Position numbers and translations under genes: made by a program. The notes beneath the pieces are model-generated. The model had not been told where the DNA came from. It saw only the letters and a program-made list of their open reading frames with translations, and did no database searches. A stretch of DNA of 52,731 bases. Source: Candidatus Latescibacterota bacterium. GTDB lineage: Bacteria > Latescibacterota > UBA2968 > UBA8231. Position 1 is the first letter of the stretch, and each line of letters begins with the position of its first letter. This document shows positions 26,276-34,954 of the stretch, piece by piece. The DNA is taken from contig RKRN01000183.1 in assembly GCA_007571365.1 (NCBI GenBank), positions 1 through 52,731 on the forward strand, written 5' to 3'.

Positions 26276-27780
26276 CAGCGAATCATCATAAACGTCGATA
26301 ACGGCAAACTGACGATGCGCGGATCTTCTACCGCGCCGGAATTATCTTGCGTCACGAGAACGCCAAACGGCGCATTATTTACGGATTTTTCCAAAAACGA
26401 GCGCAAACCCAACGTATCGCGGAATGGATCTATGCGTCGCTGGTATTTGATCTCTACCGGGATACGCACGCTGCCGACCGTCAACACAAAGTCAACTTCC
26501 TGCTCCGTGCCCCTTTCGGGGAAATGAGCCATGTCCAAGCCGTGAATCGTCGACGCAACCGAGCCAAAAATACTCTCCGCCAAATGGCCAGCCAACGTCG
26601 TCAGTTCAGGGTGCTGCGCTAGTTCATCCGGTACCAGGGGAATGTGCTCTTGCAGCCAACTGGCCCTGAGTCCGTGGTCCACTAGGCAAAGTTTCGCACT
26701 GCCGCGCCGGCGCTTGAGGCGAATTTCCAGCGGCGGAATGAGGCGCAACAAGAGCGTATCGCCCAGGAACTTCAGATAGGAATTAACGCGCTGGGAGCCA
26801 ACGTTCGCCCCCAGCGAAAATCGCGCTTCTTCCGCCAAGGTGGCTATCCGCGGCGTCTGACCAGCATAGCGGCAAACCAGCCGGAACAATTCTTCCAACA
26901 GATTTTCATCGCGCTTGCGCCCCCGTTCGCCGATTCTCAAGTCGTGTTGAATGACCCGTTTGATGACCGTCTCGTTGAGATGGTCGGCTAGTTGAGAAAA
27001 TTCGGCCTCTTTTTCGCGATGGACGATGGGGTAGCCGCCGCGCTCTGAAAAATGAATGAAGGCCTCGGCGCGAAATGCTCCATGTTCGATCCCATACTCG
27101 CGCAAGCCACGCCAAAACTCCTTGTCCAGTAGATTCGCCAGACCATTATCTCCGAGAAAGGGTGCCGGCGGTACCAAGCCACGCAACGCACCGATCTCAG
27201 TGAGCGACAGGACGCCAGCTTCGATCGTATTGATCCGGCCGGCGAGACTGTCGCGTCCCAATTCGATGCGTAGGGCCGAACTGCCGGTGACGACCACTTT
27301 GACGGAAGCATTGTCGACCAACGACTTGAGCTGCACATCCCAACCATCGAGGTTTTGAATCTCGTCAAAAAACAAGTAGGCCGTTGCGCCGTCTTGAGCT
27401 AACGCATTGAACCGCTTTGGGGTAATGCGCCGTTCAAACCAATCGGCAATGCGCAAGATGGGTTCGGGCAATTGGGTCAAGGTCGCAAGATCGTCGAACT
27501 GAACGCGAAGAATCCGCTGCGGCTCCACGCCTTCGTCGAGCAGGTCTTGAATGATTTGGAACTGCGCCGTGGTCTTGCCGATTTGGCGCGGTCCGCGCAC
27601 GGCGACAATCGGCGCAAGATGGGCATCCAAACGCCGACGCATCTGCGCCACCAAGTGCCGGCGCGTCGTCGGCTGCACGGGCATTGCTTCGCCTTCCCAC
27701 CACGGATTGAAGCGCCGCAAGTTGTCGCCCAGAGCCGGCGGAAGGCCAGAGTCGGCGAAAGATGTGGATTGCTTGTGCAT
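26275..27780 (-). CDS. AAA ATPase with DUF4143/nuclease-like C-terminal domain
   Basis: A 501-residue ATPase with Walker A GPRQIGKTT (63-71), Walker B YLFFDEIQNL (135-144), sensor VVTGSSALRIEL, a DUF4143-type middle (EEARFSLGANVGSQRVNSYL, then LCLVDHGLRASW) and a PD-(D/E)XK-like end (EQEVDFVLT, then VEIKYQ with E443-x-K445). Such ATPases are common, mobile and functionally unassigned. An internal ATG at MPVQPTTRRHL (residue 33) is an alternative start. The stop codon touches the fossil mmsA start, so before the neighbouring ATPase arrived this gene probably lay directly upstream of mmsA. Confidence 0.87.
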   Translation of the reverse strand: MHKQSTSFADSGLPPALGDNLRRFNPWWEGEAMPVQPTTRRHLVAQMRRRLDAHLAPIVAVRGPRQIGKTTAQFQIIQDLLDEGVEPQRILRVQFDDLATLTQLPEPILRIADWFERRITPKRFNALAQDGATAYLFFDEIQNLDGWDVQLKSLVDNASVKVVVTGSSALRIELGRDSLAGRINTIEAGVLSLTEIGALRGLVPPAPFLGDNGLANLLDKEFWRGLREYGIEHGAFRAEAFIHFSERGGYPIVHREKEAEFSQLADHLNETVIKRVIQHDLRIGERGRKRDENLLEELFRLVCRYAGQTPRIATLAEEARFSLGANVGSQRVNSYLKFLGDTLLLRLIPPLEIRLKRRRGSAKLCLVDHGLRASWLQEHIPLVPDELAQHPELTTLAGHLAESIFGSVASTIHGLDMAHFPERGTEQEVDFVLTVGSVRIPVEIKYQRRIDPFRDTLGLRSFLEKSVNNAPFGVLVTQDNSGAVEDPRIVSLPLSTFMMIR

Positions 27781-27920
27781 GATCTCTATTTTCGTTTGCA
27801 GCCAGTCGCCCCATAATCAAACTTGCATACCCGATATGTCAACGAATTACCACATGCAACACTTGACGTAAAATGGGACGTGAAACAGCTTTCGCGACCA
27901 GTCTAACGAGGAGACAAACG

Positions 27921-28844
27921 ATGGATATGCACCCTACAACCCCGCAAATCCTCTCGGTCGAAAAGATCTGGGACCGCGGCCCCCACAACGCCTTTACCGA
28001 TCTGATGCGCTTTGCCGGTCGGTGGTGGTGTACCTTCCGCGAGGCCCAAGATCACGGGCCGAGCATCGGCACCGTGCGCGTCATCTGCTCAGACGATGGC
28101 CAATCTTGGGAATCGGCAGCCGTGCTGGCGGAACAGGAGGTTGACCTGCGCGATCCCAAGCTGTCGGTCGCCAGCGACGGACGCTTGATGCTAGTCGCCG
28201 TCGGCAGCCTATACGCGGGCACCGAGTACGGCACCCGCGCACCGCGCATTGCCTTTTCAGACGACGGCTATACCTGGACTACGCCGCAGAAAGTGCTGGC
28301 AGAAGACCACTGGCTGTGGCGCGTCACATGGCACGAGGGGATCGCCTATAGCGTATCAAAGCTGGGCGAAGGCTCCCATCCGCGCCGGGGTTTCCTCTAC
28401 TCCAGCACCGACGGCCTCGACTGGCAGTGGATCACCGAGTTTTTCTTGCCCAACGACACGTGGACGGCCAGCGAGACCACCCTGCGCTTTATGCCCGACG
28501 GGACCATGATCGCCCTGGTGCGGCCCGACTGGATCGGGACTAGCCAACCTCCGTACACGGCCTGGCAGTGGAGCCAAATCGGCGAGCGGCTGGGCGGGCC
28601 TAATTTCATCCGCTGGTCCGGTGGCGCGCTGTGGGCCAGTGCCCGCGGGCGCCATCCCGATGGCGGCGCTGCCACGGTCCTAGCGCGGATGACGCCGACC
28701 CGTTACGAGCCGGTGTTGTGGCTGCCCAGCGGCGGCGACTGTAGCTACCCCGGCATGGTCGAACACGAGGGCCTGCTGTGGATGAGCTACTACTCGTCGC
28801 ACGAAGGAAAAACCAGCATTTATCTGGCGCACATCGCAGTATAG
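27921..28844 (+). CDS. Sialidase/BNR-repeat family protein, cytoplasmic-looking
   Basis: GAGGAG lies seven bases before the chosen ATG (a 16-codon upstream extension is open but lacks such a signal). The 307-residue protein shows the six-bladed sialidase pattern with Asp-boxes CSDDGQSW (56-63), FSDDGYTW (112-119) and SSTDGLDW, and the entry PHNAFTDLMRFAGRWWCTFR common in MAG-encoded exo-alpha-sialidase-like proteins. It lacks a signal peptide, which is odd for a secreted glycosidase, so it may act on imported sugars or bind rather than cleave. A HyuB gene follows after 59 bases on the same strand. Confidence 0.75.
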   Translation: MDMHPTTPQILSVEKIWDRGPHNAFTDLMRFAGRWWCTFREAQDHGPSIGTVRVICSDDGQSWESAAVLAEQEVDLRDPKLSVASDGRLMLVAVGSLYAGTEYGTRAPRIAFSDDGYTWTTPQKVLAEDHWLWRVTWHEGIAYSVSKLGEGSHPRRGFLYSSTDGLDWQWITEFFLPNDTWTASETTLRFMPDGTMIALVRPDWIGTSQPPYTAWQWSQIGERLGGPNFIRWSGGALWASARGRHPDGGAATVLARMTPTRYEPVLWLPSGGDCSYPGMVEHEGLLWMSYYSSHEGKTSIYLAHIAV

Positions 28845-28903
28845 GCCGCCCAACCACTATCATACCAGTACCTAACCTATTAACCACTTAACCACGAGAA
28901 GCC

Positions 28904-30640
28904 ATGCCCGACCCGTTCGACCCCATCCAATTCGAGGTCATTCGCAACGCCCTGCTCGAAGCCACCGAGGAGATGGCCATTGCCCTGCGGCGCAGTGCGT
29001 ATTCGACCAACATCAAAACCCGCGCCGATTTCTCCTGTGCCTTTTTCGACCGCCAGTTGCGGCCTATTGCCCAGGCCTTTACCCAGCCAGTACACCTCGG
29101 CTCGCTGACGATTCTCACGCCCCGGGCAGTCGCCGAATACGGCCCCGAAAACGTACAGGCCGGCGACGCGATCCTCGTCAACGACCCCTATCGCGGCGGC
29201 GTTCACCTCAACGACATCACGCTGATTTCGCCCGTCTATTGCGGCGCGGAACTCTTCGGCTACGTAGCCAACCTCGCGCATCACGTCGATGTCGGCGGCG
29301 GGGCGCCGGCCAGCATTGGCGCCTTTCAGCAGGTGTATCAGGAGGGCATCATCATTCCGCCGGTAAAGCTGGTGCGCGGCGGGGAGCTGGCGACCGATAT
29401 TTTTGAACTGGTCATCGCCCAAATCCGCTCCAAGCGGGAGACGCGCGGCGATTTTCGCGCCCAAATAGCGGCTAACAATTCGGGGATTCGTCGACTCAAC
29501 GCCCTCGTTGGGCAGGTAGGAATGGCGCCGGCGTCTTTCTACATGGACCGGCTCATTGACTATACCAGAGAGCGGACGCTAGCCGAGCTAGCCAAGTTGC
29601 CCAAGGGGGAGTTTGCGGCCACTGGCGTCGTCGATAACGATGGCTTTACCGATGAGCCGGTGCGGCTCCAAGTTCGCGTCGTCATAGACAGCGAGGGGGT
29701 GCTCTTCGACCTGACGGGATGCGATCCGCAGCGCCGGGCCCCGGTCAATTCCACGTACTCCCAGACTTTTGCGGCTTGCGCCTACGTACTCAAGTGCCTA
29801 ATCAACCAAGACGTGCCGGTCAACGCCGGATTCTACGAGCAGGTGCGGCTGGTAGCGCCCGAAGGGACGGTCGTCCATTGCACGGCCCCCTCGCCGGTGG
29901 TCGGCGGCTGGGAGACCCAAGTGCGGCTCACGGATGTCATTTTCAAAGCCCTGCATCCGGCCCTGCCCGCTACAATTCCGGCCGCGACCAAGGGGACGAT
30001 GTGCCAAGTGGGTTTCGGCGGCACCGACCCGCGCACCGGGCAGCTTTATTCTTACTACGAGACCATGGCCGGCGGCTATGGGGGACGCAGCACCAAAGAC
30101 GGGCCAGACGCCGTGCAGTGCCACGGTCAAAACACCGAGAACGCGCCGATTGAGGAAATCGAAATCAACTACCCGCTGCGGATTGACCGCTATGAGCTGA
30201 TAGAGGATTCAGAGGGCGCCGGGCAGTATCGCGGCGGCTTAGGGCTGCGGCGCGACTACCGATTTATCGATCACGAAGTATCCTTTACCGTTTTGTCGGA
30301 CCGCGACCGCTGGGGGCCGGAAGGGCTGGCCGGGGGCCAAGCCGGAGGCAAGGCGCGGTATATCCTCGATCCCGCCGGGCAGCACGTCGAACTAGGGTCC
30401 AAGACGACGATTGCGCTCGCGGCCGATACGGTCTTCAGCTATCGCACGTGCGGCGGCGGCGGCTACGGCCCACCCCAGCAGCGCGATCCCCGAGCAGTGG
30501 CCGAGGATGTGCGCGAGGGCAAGGTGAGCACCGAGCGGGCACAGAGCGCATATGGCGTGGTCATCGACAACGCCACCGGGCAAGTCGACCTGGCCGCGAC
30601 CGCCGCACGGCGGCAGGAGATGGCAGGCGATGACCTATAG
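28904..30640 (+). CDS. hyuB: Hydantoinase B/oxoprolinase family protein
   Basis: The 578-residue protein has the family start DPIQFEVIRNALLEATEEM and conserved segments NDPYRGGVHLNDITL, HHVDVGGGAP, PVVGGWETQVRL and YRTCGGGGYGPP near the C-terminus. HyuB-type subunits act with HyuA in ATP-dependent opening of hydantoins, 5-oxoproline or N-methylhydantoin, or in acetone-carboxylase-like reactions. Its last 11 bases overlap the hyuA start, so the two subunits are translationally coupled and form the complex. Confidence 0.92.
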   Translation: MPDPFDPIQFEVIRNALLEATEEMAIALRRSAYSTNIKTRADFSCAFFDRQLRPIAQAFTQPVHLGSLTILTPRAVAEYGPENVQAGDAILVNDPYRGGVHLNDITLISPVYCGAELFGYVANLAHHVDVGGGAPASIGAFQQVYQEGIIIPPVKLVRGGELATDIFELVIAQIRSKRETRGDFRAQIAANNSGIRRLNALVGQVGMAPASFYMDRLIDYTRERTLAELAKLPKGEFAATGVVDNDGFTDEPVRLQVRVVIDSEGVLFDLTGCDPQRRAPVNSTYSQTFAACAYVLKCLINQDVPVNAGFYEQVRLVAPEGTVVHCTAPSPVVGGWETQVRLTDVIFKALHPALPATIPAATKGTMCQVGFGGTDPRTGQLYSYYETMAGGYGGRSTKDGPDAVQCHGQNTENAPIEEIEINYPLRIDRYELIEDSEGAGQYRGGLGLRRDYRFIDHEVSFTVLSDRDRWGPEGLAGGQAGGKARYILDPAGQHVELGSKTTIALAADTVFSYRTCGGGGYGPPQQRDPRAVAEDVREGKVSTERAQSAYGVVIDNATGQVDLAATAARRQEMAGDDL

Positions 30641-32717
30641 ACTCGGCGTCGATATCGGCGGCACCTTTACCGACATTGCGCTCATTGACGAAGCGACCGG
30701 GCAAACCTATACCGGCAAGGTCGCTTCGACTCCCCAAGACCCATCCGGCGGGTTTATGGAGGCCGTGCAGCGGCTACTGCAGCAAGTCGCCGCCCAAGAC
30801 GTGACCTATATCGTCCACGGCACCACCGTCGCCACCAACGCCATCATCGAAGGCAAGGTCGCGCCGACCGGCTTTATTACCACCGAGGGCTTCCGCGACA
30901 TGCTGGAAATCGCCCGCCAAATTCGCCCAACCCTCTACGACTTGCAGTTTGCAAAGCCGCGCCCGCTCGTGCCGCGCCACCGCTGCTTGGGCGTACCCGA
31001 ACGCCTCGCTGCCAGCGGGGCCGTACTGACCCCGCTCGACGAAGATGCTCTGCGCCAAGTAGCCGACCAACTGCGTGCGGAAGGCGTCGAGTCCATCGCC
31101 GTCTGCTTTTTGCACGCCTACGCCAATCCGGCCCACGAGCGACGGGCCGGAGAGATTCTCGCCGAAGTTTTTCCCGAAGCCGTCGTCTCGCTGTCGGCAG
31201 AGGTCGCGCCTGAGTTCCGCGAATACCTGCGGGCCAGCACGACTGTAATCAATAGCTGCATCCGCCCGGTGATTGCCCGCTACTTGCAGCGAATCGAAGA
31301 GCGATTGGCACAGGCCGGTATCGCCGCTGAGTTGCTCGTAATGCAGAGCAGCGGCGGCGTGTACACCTTTGCGGCGGCGCGGCAAAAGCCGGTGTACATG
31401 GTCGAGTCCGGGCCGGCCGCCGGGGTGATCGCAGCCGCGCATTTGGGGCAGGCGCGGGGCTACGAGCAGGTGATTTCCTTCGATATGGGTGGGACGACCG
31501 CCAAAGCCGGGCTGATCCAAGGCGGTGTGCCCAGCCTGACCAAGGACTACGAGGTCGGGACGACCGCGCAGTCGGGCATCGGGGCGACGCGCGGGGCTGG
31601 CTATCCAATCCGCACCCCGGTAATCGACCTCGTGGAAATCGGCGCGGGTGGCGGGTCCATCGCTTGGGTGGATCCCGGCGGCATCCTGCGGGTCGGCCCG
31701 CAAAGTGCTGGAGCCGAGCCCGGGCCGGCCTGCTACGGTCAAGACGGGACGCAACCGACGGTCACCGACGCCAACCTCGTCCTGGGTCGGCTCAACCCGC
31801 GCTATTTTCTCGGCGGCGAAATGGCTCTCGACCCGGTAGCCGCTCAACGCGCCGTCGAACAGCAGTGCGCCCAGCCGCTGGGCATGGGCTTGGTCGAGGC
31901 GGCCTACGGCATCGTCGAGATCGCCAATACCGCGATGGTCAACGCCCTGCGCTTGGTATCGGTGCAGCGCGGCTACGACCCGCGCGACTTCGCGCTAGTG
32001 GCCTTTGGCGGCGCCGGGCCAGCCCACGCCAACCGCCTCGCCGCCCTGACTGAGATTCCCGTGGCGATCATTCCCCAAAGTCCGGGGACAGCTTCCGCCT
32101 TGGGCCTATTGGTAACGGACTTAAAACACGATTACGCGACCACCCGCATCGAGCGGCTGGACCAAGTAAATCCCCAAGTCTTGGAGCAGACCTTCCTCGC
32201 GTTAGAGGCGCAGGGGCGAGAAACGCTTGGGCGCGAGGGGATGGCAGCAGCGGCGATGGACTTCAGGCGTCAAGTAGACTTGCGCTACGTTGGGCAAAGC
32301 CACGAGCTGACGCTGCCGTTGGCGGCCGGTGCGCTAGGCCCGGCGCAGTTAGACCGGCTGCTCGAGCAGTTCCACCAAACCCACGATCGGGCTTATGGCT
32401 TTAGCGCAACGGGCGAGGACATCGAGTTGGTCAGTGTGCGTCTTTCAGCCATCGGCCAGATCGCCAAACCCGCCTTGGCACCACTGGCAACGGCAACTGA
32501 AGAGGCGACGGCCAAAGGGCATCGCCCGGTGTATTTCGCCGAAAGCGAGGGATACGTCGATTGCCCGGTGTACGACCGCTATGCGTTGGGGGCTGGTGCG
32601 GTGGTGCCAGGGCCGGCTATCGTCGAGGAGATCGATTCAACCACCGTCGTCCATCCTCAGTACCAAGTGCGCGTGGACGAGGTTGGGCAGATGCTGCTGA
32701 CGGCAGCGGCGAGTTAA
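30630..32717 (+). CDS. hyuA: Hydantoinase A/5-oxoprolinase family ATP-binding subunit
   Basis: The 695-residue product begins MTYRLGVDIGGTFTDIALID with the actin-like phosphate-binding loop GGTFTD, followed by VHGTTVATNAIIEGK, SGPAAGVIAAAH, FDMGGTTAKAG and FGGAGPAHA, all standard for HyuA. The frame is open 26 codons upstream inside hyuB, but the ATG at MTYRLG is the conserved start. It provides ATP-dependent activation for the HyuB partner; the cyclic amide substrate is not known. No strong terminator follows; the small hairpin CCTCTT/AAGAGG about 95 bases downstream lacks a T-tract. Confidence 0.93.
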   Translation: MTYRLGVDIGGTFTDIALIDEATGQTYTGKVASTPQDPSGGFMEAVQRLLQQVAAQDVTYIVHGTTVATNAIIEGKVAPTGFITTEGFRDMLEIARQIRPTLYDLQFAKPRPLVPRHRCLGVPERLAASGAVLTPLDEDALRQVADQLRAEGVESIAVCFLHAYANPAHERRAGEILAEVFPEAVVSLSAEVAPEFREYLRASTTVINSCIRPVIARYLQRIEERLAQAGIAAELLVMQSSGGVYTFAAARQKPVYMVESGPAAGVIAAAHLGQARGYEQVISFDMGGTTAKAGLIQGGVPSLTKDYEVGTTAQSGIGATRGAGYPIRTPVIDLVEIGAGGGSIAWVDPGGILRVGPQSAGAEPGPACYGQDGTQPTVTDANLVLGRLNPRYFLGGEMALDPVAAQRAVEQQCAQPLGMGLVEAAYGIVEIANTAMVNALRLVSVQRGYDPRDFALVAFGGAGPAHANRLAALTEIPVAIIPQSPGTASALGLLVTDLKHDYATTRIERLDQVNPQVLEQTFLALEAQGRETLGREGMAAAAMDFRRQVDLRYVGQSHELTLPLAAGALGPAQLDRLLEQFHQTHDRAYGFSATGEDIELVSVRLSAIGQIAKPALAPLATATEEATAKGHRPVYFAESEGYVDCPVYDRYALGAGAVVPGPAIVEEIDSTTVVHPQYQVRVDEVGQMLLTAAAS

Positions 32718-32956
32718 GTCCCCGAACAGCCACAGGCTCGCCCCGCTCAAGGACACGTTGGGTTTATGGTACAACTGACGTTCCGCAGTAGGGTTTAGGT
32801 TCTCCCCTTGGCCTCTTTCCTAAGAGGAAGGCGAACCGAAGGCTCCCCGCCTCGGGGCGGGGTTAGGTAGGGCCGGAAAGTCCGCATTCGATGCCCAGAC
32901 AACCGGTCGGCTCTCTGGACTGGATGTCGCGTACGAGGGAAGGACCCACCCTCTCT

Positions 32957-32980
32957 GGGTGCGCGGGCCTCTGGCCCGCA
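32957..32980. repeat. Dispersed GC hairpin, copy 2
   Basis: Core GCGGGCC-TCT-GGCCCGC. It is the partner of the copy at 10937-10960, with a compensatory swap of the loop-closing base pair. Confidence 0.7.
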
Positions 32981-32981
32981 A

Positions 32982-33006
32982 GGATTCCCGTGTGCGCGGG
33001 AAAGAC
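32982..33006. repeat. Short GGATTCCCG...CGGGAA hairpin repeat
   Basis: Arms TTCCCG and CGGGAA with loop TGTGCG. It belongs to the same TGGATTCCCGC-type dispersed repeat class as 33040-33080, 34477-34517 and 34565-34592. Confidence 0.55.
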
Positions 33007-33039
33007 ACTACCGAAGCACTTACCCTTGCCCGCGTCCAA

Positions 33040-33080
33040 CTGGATTCCCGCCCCGTGTCGGGGCACGGGGGGACGTTCTT
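33040..33080. repeat. 41-bp dispersed repeat, copy 1
   Basis: Begins CTGGATTCCCGCCCCG and ends GGGGACGTTCTT; 37 of 41 positions match the copy at 34477-34517 in the same orientation. The two copies lie on either side of the IS110 remnant but not at its expected ends, so they are probably an independent intergenic repeat. Confidence 0.7.
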
Positions 33081-33115
33081 TCACGAGAGTATCTGTGTTG
33101 TGGGTCAAGCTCTTT

Positions 33116-34057
33116 TTAGGCAGCTAGGGCCTGTTGGGCGACCCACGGGGTGCCGCGCCGGGCGAGGGCATGGAACATCAACAGCAGCTTACGCATCACC
33201 GCCACCAACGCGACCTTACCCGGCTTGCCACGCGGGCGCAAACCCTGATAAAACCGGCGTAAAGGGGGTTGTAGCGGATCGCCGACAAGGCGGCCAAATA
33301 TAACCCCGCCGCACCGGGCCCCGACCGCCGCGGAGAGCGCGATAGCCTTGCTTACGTCCGCTGTCGTGCGCCCACGGGGCCAAGCCGACCAGCGCGGTCC
33401 ACCCCGGACTGGGGCCGTGGCCTAATTCCGGCCGATACCCCACCAGCGTCGCGGCGGTCCACGCGCCAACGCCGGGTAGGTCTGATACAACGCTGCTTGG
33501 GCGGCCAACCGCGGGCTTTGTGCCAACGCCTGCTGATAGGCTTGGTCCAACCGCTTGATTTCTTTATCCAGCCACGCAATGTGCCGTTGGGTGGAGTGGC
33601 GCACCCCAGCGGTCTGGCCTTTATCCAGCCGATGGTGCTCTTGCACGCGCTGATCCACTAACGGCTTGCGCCGACGCAAACGTCTCCCGATCGGCCTGTT
33701 TTTCCACCGGGGGCACTACCGGGCGGTCTATGGTAAAGACCGTGCCATAGCGCACCAGCATCTGCGCGTCCAACGCATCAGTCTTGGCTGGACAGCCGGC
33801 CGCCCGGGCGAAGTTACGCACCCGGGTCGGATGCACCCCATGCTCCGCCATCGCCGTGTTACGCACCTGCCGCACCAAGGCGCACTCATAACCGCCGGTG
33901 GGCGCAACACACCACGTCGGTCACCCCGATGGTGTGCAAACCAAGCCGCCAAGGCCGTACGACCCACTGGGGTATTGGCAAACCGCCGCCCCTGTTCAGC
34001 CGACACCCACACGTCCACATGCGCTTTGCTTACGTCTATACCGGCCACGATGTTCAT
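33116..34057 (-). pseudogene. IS110-family transposase, frameshifted remnant
   Basis: On the minus strand GAGGAGG precedes an ATG opening MNIVAGIDVSKAHVDVWV, the RuvC-like start of IS110 transposases with the first catalytic Asp. Further on, in shifted frames, come KTDALDAQMLVRYGT (second acidic cluster), RHIAWLDKEIKRLDQAYQQA, GYRPELGHG, WTALVGLAPWAHDSG (Transposase_20-like) and an end reading VMRKLLLMFHALARRGTPW. All parts are in order over the usual length of about 310 codons, but at least three frame changes make it inactive. It has no passenger gene. Confidence 0.85.
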
Positions 34058-34376
34058 GGTTGCCTCCTCGTTGGGATTGAGTATCATTGGGGCGTCCTCC
34101 CCCTTGTGATACGGGCTTGGTGCCCTGGTATCGGTTCGGAGCGACTACCTAAGGGCGGGTGTCCTACTCCCGCACGGTGCCGTCGATAGCGTGGCTACCG
34201 ACCCACCTAATGACGGACGATGCGCCCTGCCTCCCGGCCTGCCAAGCGGGCCAACCCGGAAGGCAAAAGCAACATACAATCCACCGGGGGCGGCCGGGCG
34301 CAACAACGCCAAGCGGAATGTTAAAACCGCTTCTGAGCGACCCTGCGTAACGTCAGTAACGGATGTTACACTTTTG
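34058..34376 (-). ncRNA. Non-coding 5' flank of the IS110 remnant, candidate bridge-RNA region
   Basis: IS110-group elements encode a structured bridge RNA in the non-coding end upstream of the transposase. Here that flank contains a nested hairpin at 34081-34112 (outer arms GTATCA/TGATAC, inner arms GGGG/CCCC), then GGGC/GCCC and GCGGG/CCCGC pairs. There is no open frame of note. The boundaries are arbitrary; the element ends could not be defined. This is position plus folding potential only, on a decayed element. Confidence 0.3.
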
Positions 34377-34476
34377 GTCTGCAGCGTGGTTGGTGTAGGG
34401 TGGGAACCACTCTGATCCTCTGCGACCTGCGTAAGCAGGCCGGCAGAGCCGCCGGTTGGCAGCCCGTGCGGTTAGG

Positions 34477-34517
34477 CTGGATGCCCGCCCCGGATCGGGG
34501 CACGGGGTGACGTTCTT
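34477..34517. repeat. 41-bp dispersed repeat, copy 2
   Basis: Begins CTGGATGCCCGCCCCG and ends GGGGTGACGTTCTT. It pairs with 33040-33080 (four mismatches). It is followed by TGCGCGGGAA, which belongs to the same repeat class. Confidence 0.7.
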
Positions 34518-34564
34518 GCGCGGGAAGAACGAGCCCGACGAGATTGGGTGCTGGGTAGTAAAAG

Positions 34565-34592
34565 CTGGATGCCCGCTTACGCGGGAAGGACG
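34565..34592. repeat. TGGATGCCCGC-type hairpin repeat
   Basis: CTGGATGCCCGC, loop TTAC, then GCGGGAAGGACG; arms CCCGC/GCGGG. Same class as the repeats at 32982, 33040 and 34477. Confidence 0.6.
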
Positions 34593-34707
34593 CTGGGGGT
34601 CAGCAAGGAGCCGACGATAACCAGCGACTGCGTACCATCAGTTAAGAATTAGGAATTTGTAATCTCAATTCTTAATTCTTAACTCCTAATTGCATTTGGA
34701 GGTTGTC

Positions 34708-34941
34708 GTGAGACTAAAGACCGGACTGTATTGCGGTCTCCTACTGTTGTGGAGCGCAGCCGGTGCGCCGGCCGTCGCGCAGGGCCAGTACGGGACGCGC
34801 TTGGGCTTGCAACTCGGCGACCAGACTAGCCTCGCGCCGCAAGGCCCAGGGGTGGCCCTGAACGCGCTCGACCCGGCCGTGCGCCGCTGGTACGTGCCGC
34901 AGGAGCTGTACAGCGAGTACCAATGGCGGCAGTGGGAATAC
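34708..34941 (+). pseudogene. N-terminal fragment of the first large surface protein, cut by a deletion
   Basis: A GTG start with GGAGG five bases upstream opens a signal peptide (MRLKTGLYCGLLLLWSAAGA, ending AVAQ) and the conserved block ALDPAVRRWYVPQELYSEYQ then WRQWEY. The paralog at 43.1 kb has the same block (ALDPALRRWYVPQVMFAEYP). Right after WRQWEY the frame is lost, and homology resumes in another frame about 85 codons further along the paralog. About 255 bases are therefore missing and the two parts are out of frame. True deletion and assembly collapse are both possible. Confidence 0.7.
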
Positions 34942-34954
34942 CCGCCTGCGCTCG

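Larger units (their letters stand above)
32718..33115. other. Gene-free region with several hairpin repeats
   Basis: No credible gene is seen. The region carries a CCTCTT/AAGAGG hairpin, a CCCCGCC-TCGG-GGCGGGG hairpin (32845-32862), the dispersed GCGGGCC/GGCCCGC hairpin (32957-32980), a TTCCCG/CGGGAA hairpin (32985-33002) and a 41-base repeat shared with 34477-34517. It separates hyuA from the IS110 remnant. Confidence 0.7.
34377..34707. promoter_or_regulatory. Repeat-bearing leader of the surface cassette
   Basis: This stretch has no gene. It includes the second 41-bp repeat (34477-34517), a CTGGATGCCCGC...GCGGG hairpin (34565-34592), and an AT-rich palindrome with arms GTTAAGAATT (34641-34650) and AATTCTTAAC (34674-34683). 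GGAGG at 34698-34702 is followed five bases later by the GTG start of the first surface gene. The AT-rich part is the likely promoter area for the long plus-strand cluster. Confidence 0.5.

Noticed and set aside
30774-31847. 357-codon minus-strand frame inside hyuA
   Set aside because: It is the shadow of a highly conserved gene; no ribosome site or family match.
33040-34517. The 41-bp repeats as terminal repeats of the IS110 element
   Set aside because: IS110 elements typically lack long flanking direct repeats, and the copies lie at unequal distances from the transposase remnant; similar repeats occur independently nearby.
34641-34683. AT-rich GTTAAGAATT palindrome as an intrinsic terminator
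   Set aside because: The stem is pure A/T-rich with a 23-base loop and no upstream gene to terminate; a promoter-proximal role or dispersed repeat fits better.
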